Notes: generated by a model from the sequence alone, not told the origin. DNA of 46,058 bases from Pseudomonadota bacterium (GCA_021325365.1 JAJPHF010000175.1:1-46058); one strand, 5' to 3'; positions 7,696-15,631 are shown, counted from the first letter of the stretch. Numbers and translations: made by a program.

Positions 7696-10092
7696 GTGCG
7701 AGTGGGTTCTACGGCAGTGCTGTCGGCAACGCGGGGACGGCTGCGCCTGCGCTACGCGGCGCTCGTGCCGCCGCACGGGAATGACCTTACCGCGCTGCCC
7801 GGCGTGCTGGCGGTGGCCACCTACCCGCGTAGCGGCTCGCTGGTGGTGCGCTTCGACCCGGCGCGCACGTCCGCCGACGCGATCCTCGCCGCGCTCGACG
7901 GCGCCGTCGGGGCCGGCGGCGCGGCGCTTCTGGCCGCCCGCGCGAATGGCCAGGTCGCGGCGCACGGGCAGCGGCCGCCGCGCACGCCGCGGGCCGACGG
8001 CGGCGCGGCCGCACGCGCGCCCGCGCCCGCGGCGCCCACTCACCTGGGGCACGACCACACGCACCAGGACGGCTCGCTGACGGGCGCGGTAACACGGCTG
8101 GCGGTCGGCGCCGCGGTCCTGGCGGTCCTCGTCCTGCGCCGGCTGCTGCTCGGCCGCGCGGCTACCACGCCGCCCGCGCGCTTCGCCGTGGCGGGTGGCG
8201 TGCTCGGCCTCGTAACGGGCTACCCCTTCTTCAAGGGCCTCGTCCGAACGGTCACTGGGCGCCAGGGGCTGGATACCGACACGCTCGTCGCGGTCGCCAC
8301 GCTCGTGTCCATCATCATGCGCGAGAGCATCATCGCGCTGGTCGTCCTCTTCCTGCTGAACCTGGGCGAGCTGCTCCAGGCGCTCGTGCTGCGGCGCACC
8401 CGCCTCGCCATCCGCGCCCTGCTTGTCGACCAGGGGGATGCCTGGGTGGTCCTGGAAGGCGCTGAGGTGCGCACGCCGGTCGACCAGCTCCGGCCGGGCG
8501 ACGTGGTCGCGGTCTATCGCGGCGATCGCCTGCCCGCCGACGGCGTCGTGGTCGAGGGCGAGGGCGCTGTGAACGAGGCGCCGATCACGGGCGAATCGCT
8601 GCCCAGCTACAAGCACCCGCCCGCGGCCGTGTGGGCGGGGACGATCGTCGAGTCGGGGGCGCTGCGCTTCCGCGTGCAGCGCGTGGGCACCGAGACGGCC
8701 GTGGGGCGCCTGATCGAGCGGGTGGAGGAGGCCGAGGAGCTGCGCGCCCCCATCGCTACCCTCGGCGAGCGCTTCGCCCGCCGCTTCGTGCCGTTCTCGT
8801 TCGCGCTGGCCGCCGCGGTGTTCCTCGTCACGCGGGATGCCCGCCGCGCCATGACGATGCTGCTCGTCGCCTGCCCGTGCGCCGCCGGGCTCAGCACGCC
8901 CACCGCCGTGAGCGCGGCCATCGCCAACGCGGCCCGTCGCGGCGTGCTTATCAAGGGCGGCACCCATCTGGAGGCGGCCGGCCAGATCGACGCCGTGGTG
9001 TTCGACAAGACCGGCACCCTCACCGTCGGCCTGCCGCGTGTGTCCATGGTCTACAGCCTTCAGGACGACGTGGCGCCCGAGGCCGTGCTGGCGCTCGCCG
9101 CCAGCGGCGAGTTCCACTCCAAGCACCCGCTGGCCCTCGCCGTCGTGCGCCACGCCGAGGAGCGCGCGATCGAGATCCCCACCCACGAGGAGTGCGAGGT
9201 CCTGGTCGGCCAGGGCGTGCGCGCGGACATGCAGGGCAACCGCATCCTCGTCGGCAGCGACCGGCTGCTGGAGCAGTTTGGGCTGGCGCCCCCGCGCCGC
9301 GGCAGCCAGCTCGCGGCGCGGCTCAGCCGCAAGGGCGAGACGCCGCTCTACCTGGCCTTCAACGACCGCGTGCTCGGCGTGCTGGGCATCGCCGACCAGC
9401 TCCGTCCCGAGTCGGCCGCCGCCCTGGCCGCCATCCGCGCCGCCGGCATTCGGCGCATCGTCCTGCTGACCGGCGACACGCGGGTCGTGGCCGACGCGGT
9501 GGGGCGCCGCCTCGGGCTGCCCGCCGCCGACGTGCGCGCCCGCGCGCTGCCCGAGGACAAGTACGCAGTGGTGCGCGAGCTGCAGGAGGCGGGCTACCGA
9601 GTTGCGATGGTGGGCGACGGCATCAACGACGCGCCGGCGCTGGCGGCGGCCGATCTCGGCATCGCCATGGGGACGGCGGGCAGCGACGTGGCCATCGAGG
9701 CCGCCGACCTGGCGCTTGCCGGCAACGACATTCGCCAGGTGGCGAGCGTGGTCTACCTGGGCCGCGCGACGCTCGGCGTGATCCGCGAGAACTACGGCCT
9801 CTCGATCGGCGTCAACAGCCTCGGCATCGTGGTGGGCGCCTTCGGCGCCTTGAACCCGCTCGTGGCCGCCGTGCTGCACAACCTGTCCAGTCTGGCCGTG
9901 CTCGCCAACTCGGCCCGGTTGATCCGCTATCATGACCCGAGCACGCAGCTACCCCGGCGGCGCGCGCGCGCCGCGCCACCCAGCGCCTCGGGGGAGCCAA
10001 CGACGGTCGTTACGCTCCACGCTCCGAAGAGCAGGCGCCTCCCCGGACAGACGCGCACGGCGCGGCGCCGGCCCGCGCCACGGCCGGACTAG
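7696..10092 (+). CDS. ctpC: Heavy-metal P-type ATPase, CtpC-like (Mn/Zn export)
   Basis: 798 residues with all P1B-ATPase marks: TGES 298-301, membrane motif CPCAAG 393-398, DKTGT 437-441, SEFHSKHP-like HP (477-478), TGD 592-594 and GDGINDAP 640-647. The stretches ANAARRGVLIKGGTHLEAAG, IPTHEECEVLVGQGV and VLHNLSSLAVLANSARLIRY are those of mycobacterial CtpC, an exporter of Mn or Zn. Position 5 of the motif is Ala instead of the usual Val/Leu. The N-terminal 70 residues look like an HMA fold without CxxC, followed by a linker with HLGHDHTH (116-123), likely metal binding. The start is GTG 7696 or GTG 7702. A small PacL-like gene follows, and regulators of XRE and Fur type lie just beyond. Confidence 0.92.
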   Translation: MRVGSTAVLSATRGRLRLRYAALVPPHGNDLTALPGVLAVATYPRSGSLVVRFDPARTSADAILAALDGAVGAGGAALLAARANGQVAAHGQRPPRTPRADGGAAARAPAPAAPTHLGHDHTHQDGSLTGAVTRLAVGAAVLAVLVLRRLLLGRAATTPPARFAVAGGVLGLVTGYPFFKGLVRTVTGRQGLDTDTLVAVATLVSIIMRESIIALVVLFLLNLGELLQALVLRRTRLAIRALLVDQGDAWVVLEGAEVRTPVDQLRPGDVVAVYRGDRLPADGVVVEGEGAVNEAPITGESLPSYKHPPAAVWAGTIVESGALRFRVQRVGTETAVGRLIERVEEAEELRAPIATLGERFARRFVPFSFALAAAVFLVTRDARRAMTMLLVACPCAAGLSTPTAVSAAIANAARRGVLIKGGTHLEAAGQIDAVVFDKTGTLTVGLPRVSMVYSLQDDVAPEAVLALAASGEFHSKHPLALAVVRHAEERAIEIPTHEECEVLVGQGVRADMQGNRILVGSDRLLEQFGLAPPRRGSQLAARLSRKGETPLYLAFNDRVLGVLGIADQLRPESAAALAAIRAAGIRRIVLLTGDTRVVADAVGRRLGLPAADVRARALPEDKYAVVRELQEAGYRVAMVGDGINDAPALAAADLGIAMGTAGSDVAIEAADLALAGNDIRQVASVVYLGRATLGVIRENYGLSIGVNSLGIVVGAFGALNPLVAAVLHNLSSLAVLANSARLIRYHDPSTQLPRRRARAAPPSASGEPTTVVTLHAPKSRRLPGQTRTARRRPAPRPD

Positions 10093-10118
10093 TCGTCGGT
10101 CCCTGATCGAACCCACTG

Positions 10119-10138
10119 GTGTTGTAAGCTCATAACAC
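10119..10138. promoter_or_regulatory. Imperfect 20-base palindrome upstream of the PacL-like gene
   Basis: GTGTT at 10119 and AACAC ending at 10138 flank a core with central AGCT; 16 of 20 positions are symmetrical. It is AT-rich for this region and lies 50 bases before the GTG start, as an operator could. Confidence 0.4.
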
Positions 10139-10188
10139 GCGGCGCGCGGGACTACCCAGTCATTTCACGTCGGCAAGGAGGTGCGCTC

Positions 10189-10458
10189 GTGGGGCTTCAC
10201 ATTGGCGTTGGCGGCCTGATCGTTGCAGGGCTGAGCGGCACCGCGGCCGGCATCGCTCTCGGTCGGGTGGGGCGCTCGCTGCTCGTGGCCGGCACGGCCC
10301 AGGCCATCCGACTCAACCGGGAGGTGCAGGCGCTGGCCGAAGAGGCGCGCCTGAGCCTGGAGGACATCACGGCCGAGGCGCGCGAGCGCGCCGGCGAAGC
10401 GCCCGCGACGAGCCAGGGGCCGACGGCGCTCCACGGCGAGCAGGGCCAGCATTCCTGA
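10189..10458 (+). CDS. Small membrane protein, PacL-like (DUF1490/DUF5132 style), partner of the CtpC-like ATPase
   Basis: 89 residues. Residues 5-35 form one membrane segment (GVGGLIVAGLSGTAAGIALG...), and 40-70 are an amphipathic charged helix, LNREVQALAEEARLSLEDITAEARERAGE. In mycobacteria, the gene next to ctpC encodes PacL1, a one-pass membrane protein with the same Glu/Ala-rich EDxxAEAxERxGE-type helix that scaffolds the pump. This similarity is from memory, not a search. The C-terminus has two His residues (HGEQGQHS) instead of the Asp/His metal motif of PacL1; the pump itself carries HLGHDHTH. An ideal AAGGAGGTG lies 6-8 bases before GTG 10189, 96 bases after the ATPase. Confidence 0.75.
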   Translation: MGLHIGVGGLIVAGLSGTAAGIALGRVGRSLLVAGTAQAIRLNREVQALAEEARLSLEDITAEARERAGEAPATSQGPTALHGEQGQHS

Positions 10459-10530
10459 GGCGATGCCGCCAGCCTGAGTCGAGCGGGGTGCGGCCAGCTG
10501 CCCGTCCGCCAACCGTGCTGCGCGCTAGCC

Positions 10531-10577
10531 GGGCGCGGCCGGCGCCCCGCGGGAGTCTTGCCACGCCCCCGGGGGCG
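10531..10577. terminator. Two GC-rich hairpins between convergent genes
   Basis: GGGCGC/GCGCCC at 10531-10547 (5-base loop) and the 14-base palindrome CGCCCCCGGGGGCG at 10564-10577 lie between the converging PacL-like and XRE genes. There are no T-tracts, so a terminator role is inferred from position only. Confidence 0.4.
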
Positions 10578-10636
10578 GCTCCCCGGTCGCTCTAGCGCGC
10601 GAGGGTCGGCTCGCCCCCGCGACGGTAATGCTCCGC

Positions 10637-10894
10637 CTACCGCCCTCGCGGACCGGGCGCGGCGAGGCTCTCGCCTGGCCTTGGGGTCGCCAGCGAGCCC
10701 ATCACGTTGGCGAACTCATCCACGCTCTGGGGCTCGACCGCCAGCGCCTGGGCCAGGAGGCGGATGACGCGAAAACTGGGCCGGGTGCGCCCGGCTTCCA
10801 CCAGGTAGACGGTACTCGGCGAAACGCCGGCTTGGTGCGCCAGCTCCCGAATGGTCAACAGCCGGTCCACGCGCGCTTGCCGCAACGATGCCAT
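10637..10894 (-). CDS. XRE-family helix-turn-helix regulator
   Basis: 85 residues from ATG 10894. Residues 3-63 are a lambda-repressor/Cro-type HTH: LRQARVDRLLTIRELAHQAGVSPSTVYLVEAG, then RTRPSFRVIRLLAQALAVEP. The remaining 20 residues are a Pro/Gly-rich tail with no domain. The much longer open frame upstream is a shadow with no homology. It converges on the PacL-like gene and lies between the metal pump and the Fur-type gene, so it may control the metal module, but nothing in the protein suggests metal binding. An AT-rich promoter-like stretch precedes it. Confidence 0.85.
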   Translation of the reverse strand: MASLRQARVDRLLTIRELAHQAGVSPSTVYLVEAGRTRPSFRVIRLLAQALAVEPQSVDEFANVMGSLATPRPGESLAAPGPRGR

Positions 10895-10962
10895 ACCCGT
10901 AGCCCTCGAACCGAACACTCGTTGCCCGGGCGCGGGCGACGATAAAGCGTTCGCCACAATTG

Positions 10963-10973
10963 TACCTGATTCA
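10963..10973 (-). promoter_or_regulatory. AT-rich element, possible -10 or operator of the XRE gene
   Basis: On the minus strand this reads GGTACAATTGT, containing TACAAT, about 70 bases upstream of ATG 10894. The identical 11-mer occurs upstream of the Fur-type gene at 11662-11672. It could be a shared -10 box or an operator half-site. Confidence 0.4.
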
Positions 10974-11136
10974 TACCCTAACAGGACAGTACGCGCACGG
11001 CTACAGCCAATTATGGAGATCCTGTGTAGATCCGCGTGTGGCGTCCGCGGCTCAGGCGGCGGGCGGCGAGCCCGGCGCGCGGTCCCTCTCCCGGCCGGGC
11101 GGCGGCGCTCGGGTCCGTGCCCCTCCGGGGTGGCGC

Positions 11137-11571
11137 TCAGCCGGCGCCGCCCTGGCAGGCCTGGCAGGTGCCGAACACCTCGACGTGATGGCCCGCCGGC
11201 TGGAAGTGCGCCTCGCGGGTGATCGTGCGCAGCGCCCGCTCGACGGCGCCCGCGACGATGGAGGTGACCTGCCCGCACGACGTGCAGACGAGGTGGTGGT
11301 GGTGCTGACGGGCGCAGAACGTGTAGCTGTGGCACTGCACGTCGCCGTGCAGCCGCTCGAGCAGCCCCGTCTGGACGAGCAAGTCGAGCGCGCGGAACAC
11401 GGTGGCACGGCCGATGCCGCGCGGCGCCAGCTCGTCCACCAGCTCCCGCGCCGTGAACGGCGTCGTGCGCGCCGCGATCGCCTCGGCAATCGCCACGCGG
11501 GTGCTCGTGTGGCGGTAGCCCTGCGCGGCTAACTGCTGCAAGAGCAACTCAGCGCGCGAATCGTCGGCCAC
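11137..11571 (-). CDS. Fur-family metal-responsive regulator, probably Zur-like
   Basis: 144 residues from GTG 11571 (GTG 11574 also possible). The winged-helix half reads LLLQQLAAQGYRHTSTRVAIAEAI, then FTARELVDELAPRGIGRATVFRALDLLVQTGLLERL. The metal half has HHHHLVCTSCGQV (His90-93, Cys96, Cys99) and a C-terminal CQAC (Cys136, Cys139), the two CxxC pairs that hold the structural zinc of Fur/Zur proteins. Acidic residues after VERAL and the HH at 128-129 complete a sensing site. Zur-type is preferred because of the neighbouring CtpC-like pump and lack of iron genes, but Fur, Mur or PerR cannot be excluded. The longer frame to 11799 lacks homology. Confidence 0.88.
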   Translation of the reverse strand: MADDSRAELLLQQLAAQGYRHTSTRVAIAEAIAARTTPFTARELVDELAPRGIGRATVFRALDLLVQTGLLERLHGDVQCHSYTFCARQHHHHLVCTSCGQVTSIVAGAVERALRTITREAHFQPAGHHVEVFGTCQACQGGAG

Positions 11572-11661
11572 CACCTCTGCTCGCCTTCCGCGAAATACGG
11601 CGGCTGGCCCAGCCGCCGCACGGCCGCCTCCCCAGCGGCGCCCCTGCCCGCTGCCAGTAAA

Positions 11662-11672
11662 CAATTGTACCG
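11662..11672 (-). promoter_or_regulatory. Possible -10 or operator of the Fur-type gene
   Basis: Minus strand GGTACAATTGT, identical to the element before the XRE gene, about 90 bases before GTG 11571. It contains TACAAT and the 8-base palindrome ACAATTGT. Confidence 0.4.
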
Positions 11673-11792
11673 CGCGCGCCGCGCCGTCTCCCAGACCACG
11701 CCCCGTCGCCGCCAGCCGGGGTCGGACACGGCCACCTGGAGGCTGCTGCCCCACAGGGATCCGCAGGGCGGCGTTCACCGCCCGGCTGTCGG

Positions 11793-11821
11793 TCGGCACG
11801 CGCCCCGCACGCCGCTATGAT
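11793..11821 (+). promoter_or_regulatory. Possible sigma-70-type promoter of the TolB-like gene
   Basis: TCGGCA at 11793-11798 and TATGAT at 11816-11821 are spaced by 17 bases. The hexamers match the consensus at 4 and 5 positions. The hairpin at 11849-11881 would lie in the transcribed leader. Confidence 0.4.
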
Positions 11822-11848
11822 GGCAAGCGTGGCGGTCGTCCTGCTATC

Positions 11849-11881
11849 GTTCGCCGTCGCGCCGCGGGCGCGACGGCGAAC
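11849..11881. repeat. Perfect 13-base-pair hairpin in the leader of the TolB-like gene
   Basis: GTTCGCCGTCGCG at 11849-11861 and its complement at 11869-11881 flank CCGCGGG. A similar hairpin with a CCCGCGGG centre is at 14941-14971. Confidence 0.65.
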
Positions 11882-11943
11882 GGCGCAGCACCACCGCGGG
11901 CCACGCCGGAACATGAGACAGTAGCCGCCAGGAGTTGCCCGGC

Positions 11944-12978
11944 ATGTTCGGTTTCGTGCGGCTCACATTCGGCGCCGCCCTCCTGCTGGCGCTCGTGGCG
12001 CTGGGGCTGCTGCGCCCGGCCGCCGCCCAGGACGCGGCCCGCCCGGTCGGGCGCATCCTCGTGCCGCGCGACGCGGCCGTCTGGACGGTGCAGGCCGCCT
12101 CGGGCGCGGAACAGCTGGTGGCCAGCAGTCCGGACCAGGGGCCGATCCTCGACGCGGCGCTCTCCCCCGACGGTCAGCAGGCCGTGTACGCCCGGATCGC
12201 CGTGACGGGCGAGCTGGGCAGCGCCCTGTACGTCGTCCCCGCCAACGGCGGCACGCCCCGCCTGCTGCTCGACCACGATGCGCCCGGCGCGATGCTCACC
12301 ATGCCGATCTGGGCCGCGGACGGCGCGAGCATCCTATACACCTACACGCCCTACGCGGTAGGGACGAGCGGCCCCGACGCCGAGCCGCGCGTCGAGCGCA
12401 TCCGTCCCGACGGCAGCGGGCGCGAGGTGGTGGTGCGCGAGGCCACATCGCCCGCGCCCTCGGCCGACGGCCAGACCCTCGCCTACCTGCGGTCCACCCG
12501 CGTCGGCGACGCGCTCTGGCTCGCCGACGCGACCGGCGCGAACGGGCGCGAGCTGGTGCCCGACAGCCGCTTCCTGAGCCTCGCCTACCCGCGCCTCAGC
12601 CCCGACGGCACCCAGGTCGCCTTCGCCGCCACGGTGGACCTCGCCACGCCCTCCGCCCCCTCCGGCCCGTATACCCCTCCCGGCCCGACCGGCCCCACCG
12701 GTCCATCGCTGCCCCGCACGCCATTCGCCTGGCACCCCGCGCCCGGCGCCATGCACGGCCTCCCGTGGGACATCTGGCTCATCGGCACGGATGGCAGCGG
12801 CCTCCGCCGCCTGACCTACATGGCCGAGGACGACCCCTCGCTGGCCTGGTCGCCGGACGGACGCTGGCTCGCCATCCAGGGCGGCTCCGGCCTTACCCTG
12901 GTCGAGGTCAGCAGCGGCCACACCGAGCGGCTGTCGCGCGAGGCGGCCTTCGGCGCCATTGACTGGGGCCGCGAGTAG
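11944..12978 (+). CDS. Exported TolB-like beta-propeller protein (PD40 repeats)
   Basis: 344 residues from ATG 11944 (GGAG 9 bases upstream). A signal peptide covers about residues 1-29 (hydrophobic FGAALLLALVALGLL, ending AAAQ). Several PD40/WD40-like strands follow: LSPDGQQAVYA, WAADGASILYT, SADGQTLAYLR, LSPDGTQVAFA and WSPDGRWLAIQ, with GLRRLTYMAEDDPSLAW near the end. A Pro/Gly-rich loop (about 239-262) interrupts the propeller. Such proteins are binding or scaffold proteins on the cell surface; there is no enzyme signature and no tol genes nearby. Confidence 0.85.
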   Translation: MFGFVRLTFGAALLLALVALGLLRPAAAQDAARPVGRILVPRDAAVWTVQAASGAEQLVASSPDQGPILDAALSPDGQQAVYARIAVTGELGSALYVVPANGGTPRLLLDHDAPGAMLTMPIWAADGASILYTYTPYAVGTSGPDAEPRVERIRPDGSGREVVVREATSPAPSADGQTLAYLRSTRVGDALWLADATGANGRELVPDSRFLSLAYPRLSPDGTQVAFAATVDLATPSAPSGPYTPPGPTGPTGPSLPRTPFAWHPAPGAMHGLPWDIWLIGTDGSGLRRLTYMAEDDPSLAWSPDGRWLAIQGGSGLTLVEVSSGHTERLSREAAFGAIDWGRE

Positions 12979-12996
12979 GCAGCGCCGCGCGGGAGA

Positions 12997-14907
12997 TCAG
13001 CGGCCGCGCAGGGCGCGCGGGCGCTTGCGGCGCCCCGCCAGCGGCGCGGGGCGGCCGCCGGGCGCGAGGAAGGGCAGGCCCAGCGCCAGCACGGCGACCG
13101 CCAGGGGCAGCGCCGCCGCCGTGCCGCTGGGGTTGTGGAAGGCGCCGGCCTCGGCGATCGGCAGGTCCAACGAGCCGCTCACGTCGTCGCGCCCGGCGCG
13201 CCGCACCACCGCCTCGATCCCCCAGTCGCCCGCCATCGAGAAGGCGCTCGTGGACAGCCGATAGTGGCCGTCGCCGCTGGGACTCAGGCGCTGCTCGAAG
13301 GTACCCATGTCCATCTCGTGGTGGGTGAAGCGCAGGGTGATGCGCTGGACGTCGGGGAGTGGCTGCCCGGCCGCGAGCACGGCCGCGTCGACGGTATTCA
13401 GGCCGGCGACCCCGGGCGCTACGCGGAGCTGCACCTGCACGTCCTCGGCTCGCAGCGTGCGAGCTAGGCCCTCCGCGCGCACCACGTCGCGCGCCGGCTC
13501 CAGGCTGGTGAGCACGCCCACGACCGCCAGCACCGCCACGCCCAGCCCCACCTCGGCGGCCACCGCCCGGCGCAGCGCCCGCGCGGTGGCCGCGAGCGCC
13601 GGCGCGGCGTCCGGCGCGCGCGGCGCCGCACGGGCAGCCAGGCCCACGCGCGGGGTGACGACGCGCAGGTTGAAGGCGCCGAGCGCCAGCAGGAAGAGCA
13701 CGAGCCCCAGTTTCACCAGCAGGGCCTGGCCATAGGTGGTGCCCAGGAGCGCCTCCCAGTCGCCGATCTCCGCCCACGCCTGATAGAGCCCCGTGACCGC
13801 CAGGGCCGCGACGCTGGCAATGGCCCAGGTGGAGAACCGCGGCAGCAGCGCGGCGAGCGTGGCAGCGCGGAGCGGCGCGGGCAGCGCGCCGAGTGCGGCG
13901 GGGAGCGCCACGACGATCTGCACGAGGCCGCCGAGCCAGATCGCCGCCGCGGCCAGGTGCGCCCAGTCGGCGCCGAGCGCCAGGATGGTGCCGGGCGCCG
14001 TGGCGGCCGCGTGGCTGGTGGCGCTCTGCGCCGCGAGCAGCCCCGCCCCGAGGCCGAGGCCCAGCAGCCAGCCGCGGTGGTCCACGGCGACGGCGGGGCG
14101 CCGCAGCCGTAGCGCCAGCGCGCCGAGCGCCACGACGCAGGCTACACGGCCCGCCCAGATCGCCGCGTAGCGCGTGGCGAACAGCGCGCCCAGCGGCGCG
14201 CCGAGCGCCTGCCAGGGCTCCACGTCGGCCGCGGCGGCCGCCTGCACGACCAGCGCGAGCACGGCGGCGCCGAGGCCCAGACCGGCGGCCCCGGCCGCCA
14301 CCCCCAGCCCCCGGCGGCGGCCGGCCTCCCACGCGGCCGCGGCCGCCGCCGCGTCCTCGGGCGCGACCAGCCGCAGCGCGCCGCCCAGCACGCGCGGCAA
14401 GAACACGAATGGCCCAACCAGTACGACGGCGGCCAGCAAGCTCAGCCAGCGGCTGACGATCGCCCAGGGACTGGGGGGCGCGCCGCCGGCCTCGGTCCCC
14501 GGCAACGCCACCGGCGCGGGCGTCTGGTCGAGGCCCACGGTGAAGGGGAAGGCGCCGCGCGCCACGTGGCCGTCGACCGCCGAGACGGTCTTCCAGGCGA
14601 CCGAGTAGGTGCCGGGAGACAGGTCGCCCAGGCCGACGACGAGCGCGCGCGCGCTGCCCGGCAGCGCCGCCAGATTGTCGCGGTCCACGCGGTGGCGCGC
14701 GCCGTCGTAGACGCGCAGCTCGCTGAAGCGCAGCTCGGCGTCCTCGGTAAACCAGACGCGGACCTCGCTCGGCGCCCGCGCGAGGATGGCGTTTGGCGAG
14801 GGGTCCGAGCGCTCGTAGGTCGCGTGGGCCATGGCCCGGCCCGGCGCCGCGCCCAGCACGAACGCCACGACGACGAGGCCCAGCGCGCCGCGCAGCCCTC
14901 GACGCAC
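12997..14907 (-). CDS. CopC-CopD-YtkA fusion, copper resistance membrane protein
   Basis: 636 residues from GTG 14907 (GGAGG upstream). A signal peptide ends AMA, leaving His28 as the new N-terminus (HATYERSDPSPNA). The CopC domain runs to about 125 with Asp112/His114 in SAVDGHVARG; N-terminal His plus this Asp-x-His form the Cu(II) site in CopC proteins. Residues 148-470 are a CopD-type membrane domain with about eight helices and His299 and His317 (DWAHLAAAAIWLGG). A YtkA-like domain with RITLRFTHHEMDMGTFEQ at 522-539 follows, then a last helix (598-615) and a basic tail. It probably takes copper across or delivers it to the membrane. It is the shorter paralogue of the gene at 17414-19744 and lacks the cytochrome. 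Confidence 0.92.
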   Translation of the reverse strand: MRRGLRGALGLVVVAFVLGAAPGRAMAHATYERSDPSPNAILARAPSEVRVWFTEDAELRFSELRVYDGARHRVDRDNLAALPGSARALVVGLGDLSPGTYSVAWKTVSAVDGHVARGAFPFTVGLDQTPAPVALPGTEAGGAPPSPWAIVSRWLSLLAAVVLVGPFVFLPRVLGGALRLVAPEDAAAAAAAWEAGRRRGLGVAAGAAGLGLGAAVLALVVQAAAAADVEPWQALGAPLGALFATRYAAIWAGRVACVVALGALALRLRRPAVAVDHRGWLLGLGLGAGLLAAQSATSHAAATAPGTILALGADWAHLAAAAIWLGGLVQIVVALPAALGALPAPLRAATLAALLPRFSTWAIASVAALAVTGLYQAWAEIGDWEALLGTTYGQALLVKLGLVLFLLALGAFNLRVVTPRVGLAARAAPRAPDAAPALAATARALRRAVAAEVGLGVAVLAVVGVLTSLEPARDVVRAEGLARTLRAEDVQVQLRVAPGVAGLNTVDAAVLAAGQPLPDVQRITLRFTHHEMDMGTFEQRLSPSGDGHYRLSTSAFSMAGDWGIEAVVRRAGRDDVSGSLDLPIAEAGAFHNPSGTAAALPLAVAVLALGLPFLAPGGRPAPLAGRRKRPRALRGR

Positions 14908-14940
14908 GCTGCCTCCGCCCCACCGGCACGATCGCCGCCC

Positions 14941-14971
14941 CGGGTCGCCGCCCCGCGGGCGCGGCGACCCG
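14941..14971. repeat. Hairpin with 11-base arms upstream of the CopC-CopD gene
   Basis: CGGGTCGCCGC at 14941-14951 pairs perfectly with 14961-14971; the loop contains CCCGCGGG-type sequence. It lies between the divergent copper genes. Confidence 0.65.
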
Positions 14972-14997
14972 CTAGCAGCAATAGTACGCTCCGGCGG

Positions 14998-15030
14998 TAG
15001 GGCGCGGCTACCAATGGTTGCCGCGCCCTA
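14998..15030. repeat. Second long hairpin between divergent copper genes
   Basis: TAGGGCGCGGC at 14998-15008 pairs with 15020-15030. The inner ACC/GGT extends the stem after one mismatch around a loop of AAT. It could be an operator or a transcript structure for either gene. Confidence 0.6.
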
Positions 15031-15086
15031 GTCGGTACGGTAGAGTAGGCCGGAGGCGCCGCTGAGGCGCGCGTGGAAGGCTGACC

Positions 15087-15551
15087 GTGGTACGCTCGTG
15101 GGTTGACCAGCTCCGGCCGCTGCTCATCGTCGGGCTGTTGCTCACCCTGCCCGTCGTCTGCCACAACGAGACGGCCGTCGTGATCCTGACCGCGGCCGCC
15201 GCCGGCCATGAGCACCAGCACATGATGGCGGAGGCCGCCGGCGAGCCCCAGCCGGCGCGCGCGGCCCACCACCACGCCGCGGCTCACGCGCACGCGGCCT
15301 CGGCGCCCGCCGCCAGCGCGCTCGCGCTGGTCCACGCGGGTTCCCCCGCGCCATTTCCGTGGCGCGCGTACCAGGCGACCCCGCTGGCCCAGAGCCTCCC
15401 CGCGGCCACGGACGGCATCGTCCTGGCGGACACGCTCGACCTGACCGCGCCCGTCGCGCTGTCCAGCCCGCTCGGGGGCGTCGACGCCGCCGCGCCGGCC
15501 CCCCAGCGCCGGGCGCCTCCGGCCCCACCCCCCCGCGCCTTCCTCGGCTAG
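15087..15551 (+). CDS. Small His-rich exported or membrane-anchored protein of the copper cluster
   Basis: 154 residues from GTG 15087 with GGAAGG upstream. One hydrophobic segment (residues 8-38) is followed by HEHQHMM (41-47) and HHHAAAHAHA (61-70), an obvious metal-binding stretch. The second half is Pro/Ala-rich and ends in QRRAPPAPPPRAF. I do not recognise a named family; the layout (short signal/anchor, CHxxxA near the membrane, His-rich loop, Pro-rich C-terminus) resembles small DUF2946-like proteins found beside copper genes. It is the first plus-strand gene of the cluster and likely binds copper outside the membrane. This is inference from composition and position. Confidence 0.65.
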   Translation: MVRSWVDQLRPLLIVGLLLTLPVVCHNETAVVILTAAAAGHEHQHMMAEAAGEPQPARAAHHHAAAHAHAASAPAASALALVHAGSPAPFPWRAYQATPLAQSLPAATDGIVLADTLDLTAPVALSSPLGGVDAAAPAPQRRAPPAPPPRAFLG

Positions 15552-15631
15552 CGTCCCTTACCCGCACGCTGGGGGGCGCCGTGAGGTTCACGACCCACCC
15601 CGAAACCCGAGTGACGAGGCACTAGCTTGCG

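Larger units (their letters stand above)
11572..11943. other. 372-base divergent intergenic region between Fur-type and TolB-like genes
   Basis: No gene is seen. It holds the AT-rich GGTACAATTGT element (minus strand, 11662-11672), a possible plus-strand promoter at 11793-11821 and a perfect hairpin at 11849-11881, followed by GGAG before ATG 11944. Confidence 0.6.

Noticed and set aside
6994..9933. 979-codon open frame opposite the P-type ATPase gene
   Set aside because: It is the antisense shadow of GC-rich codons; it has no recognisable domain and crosses several real genes.
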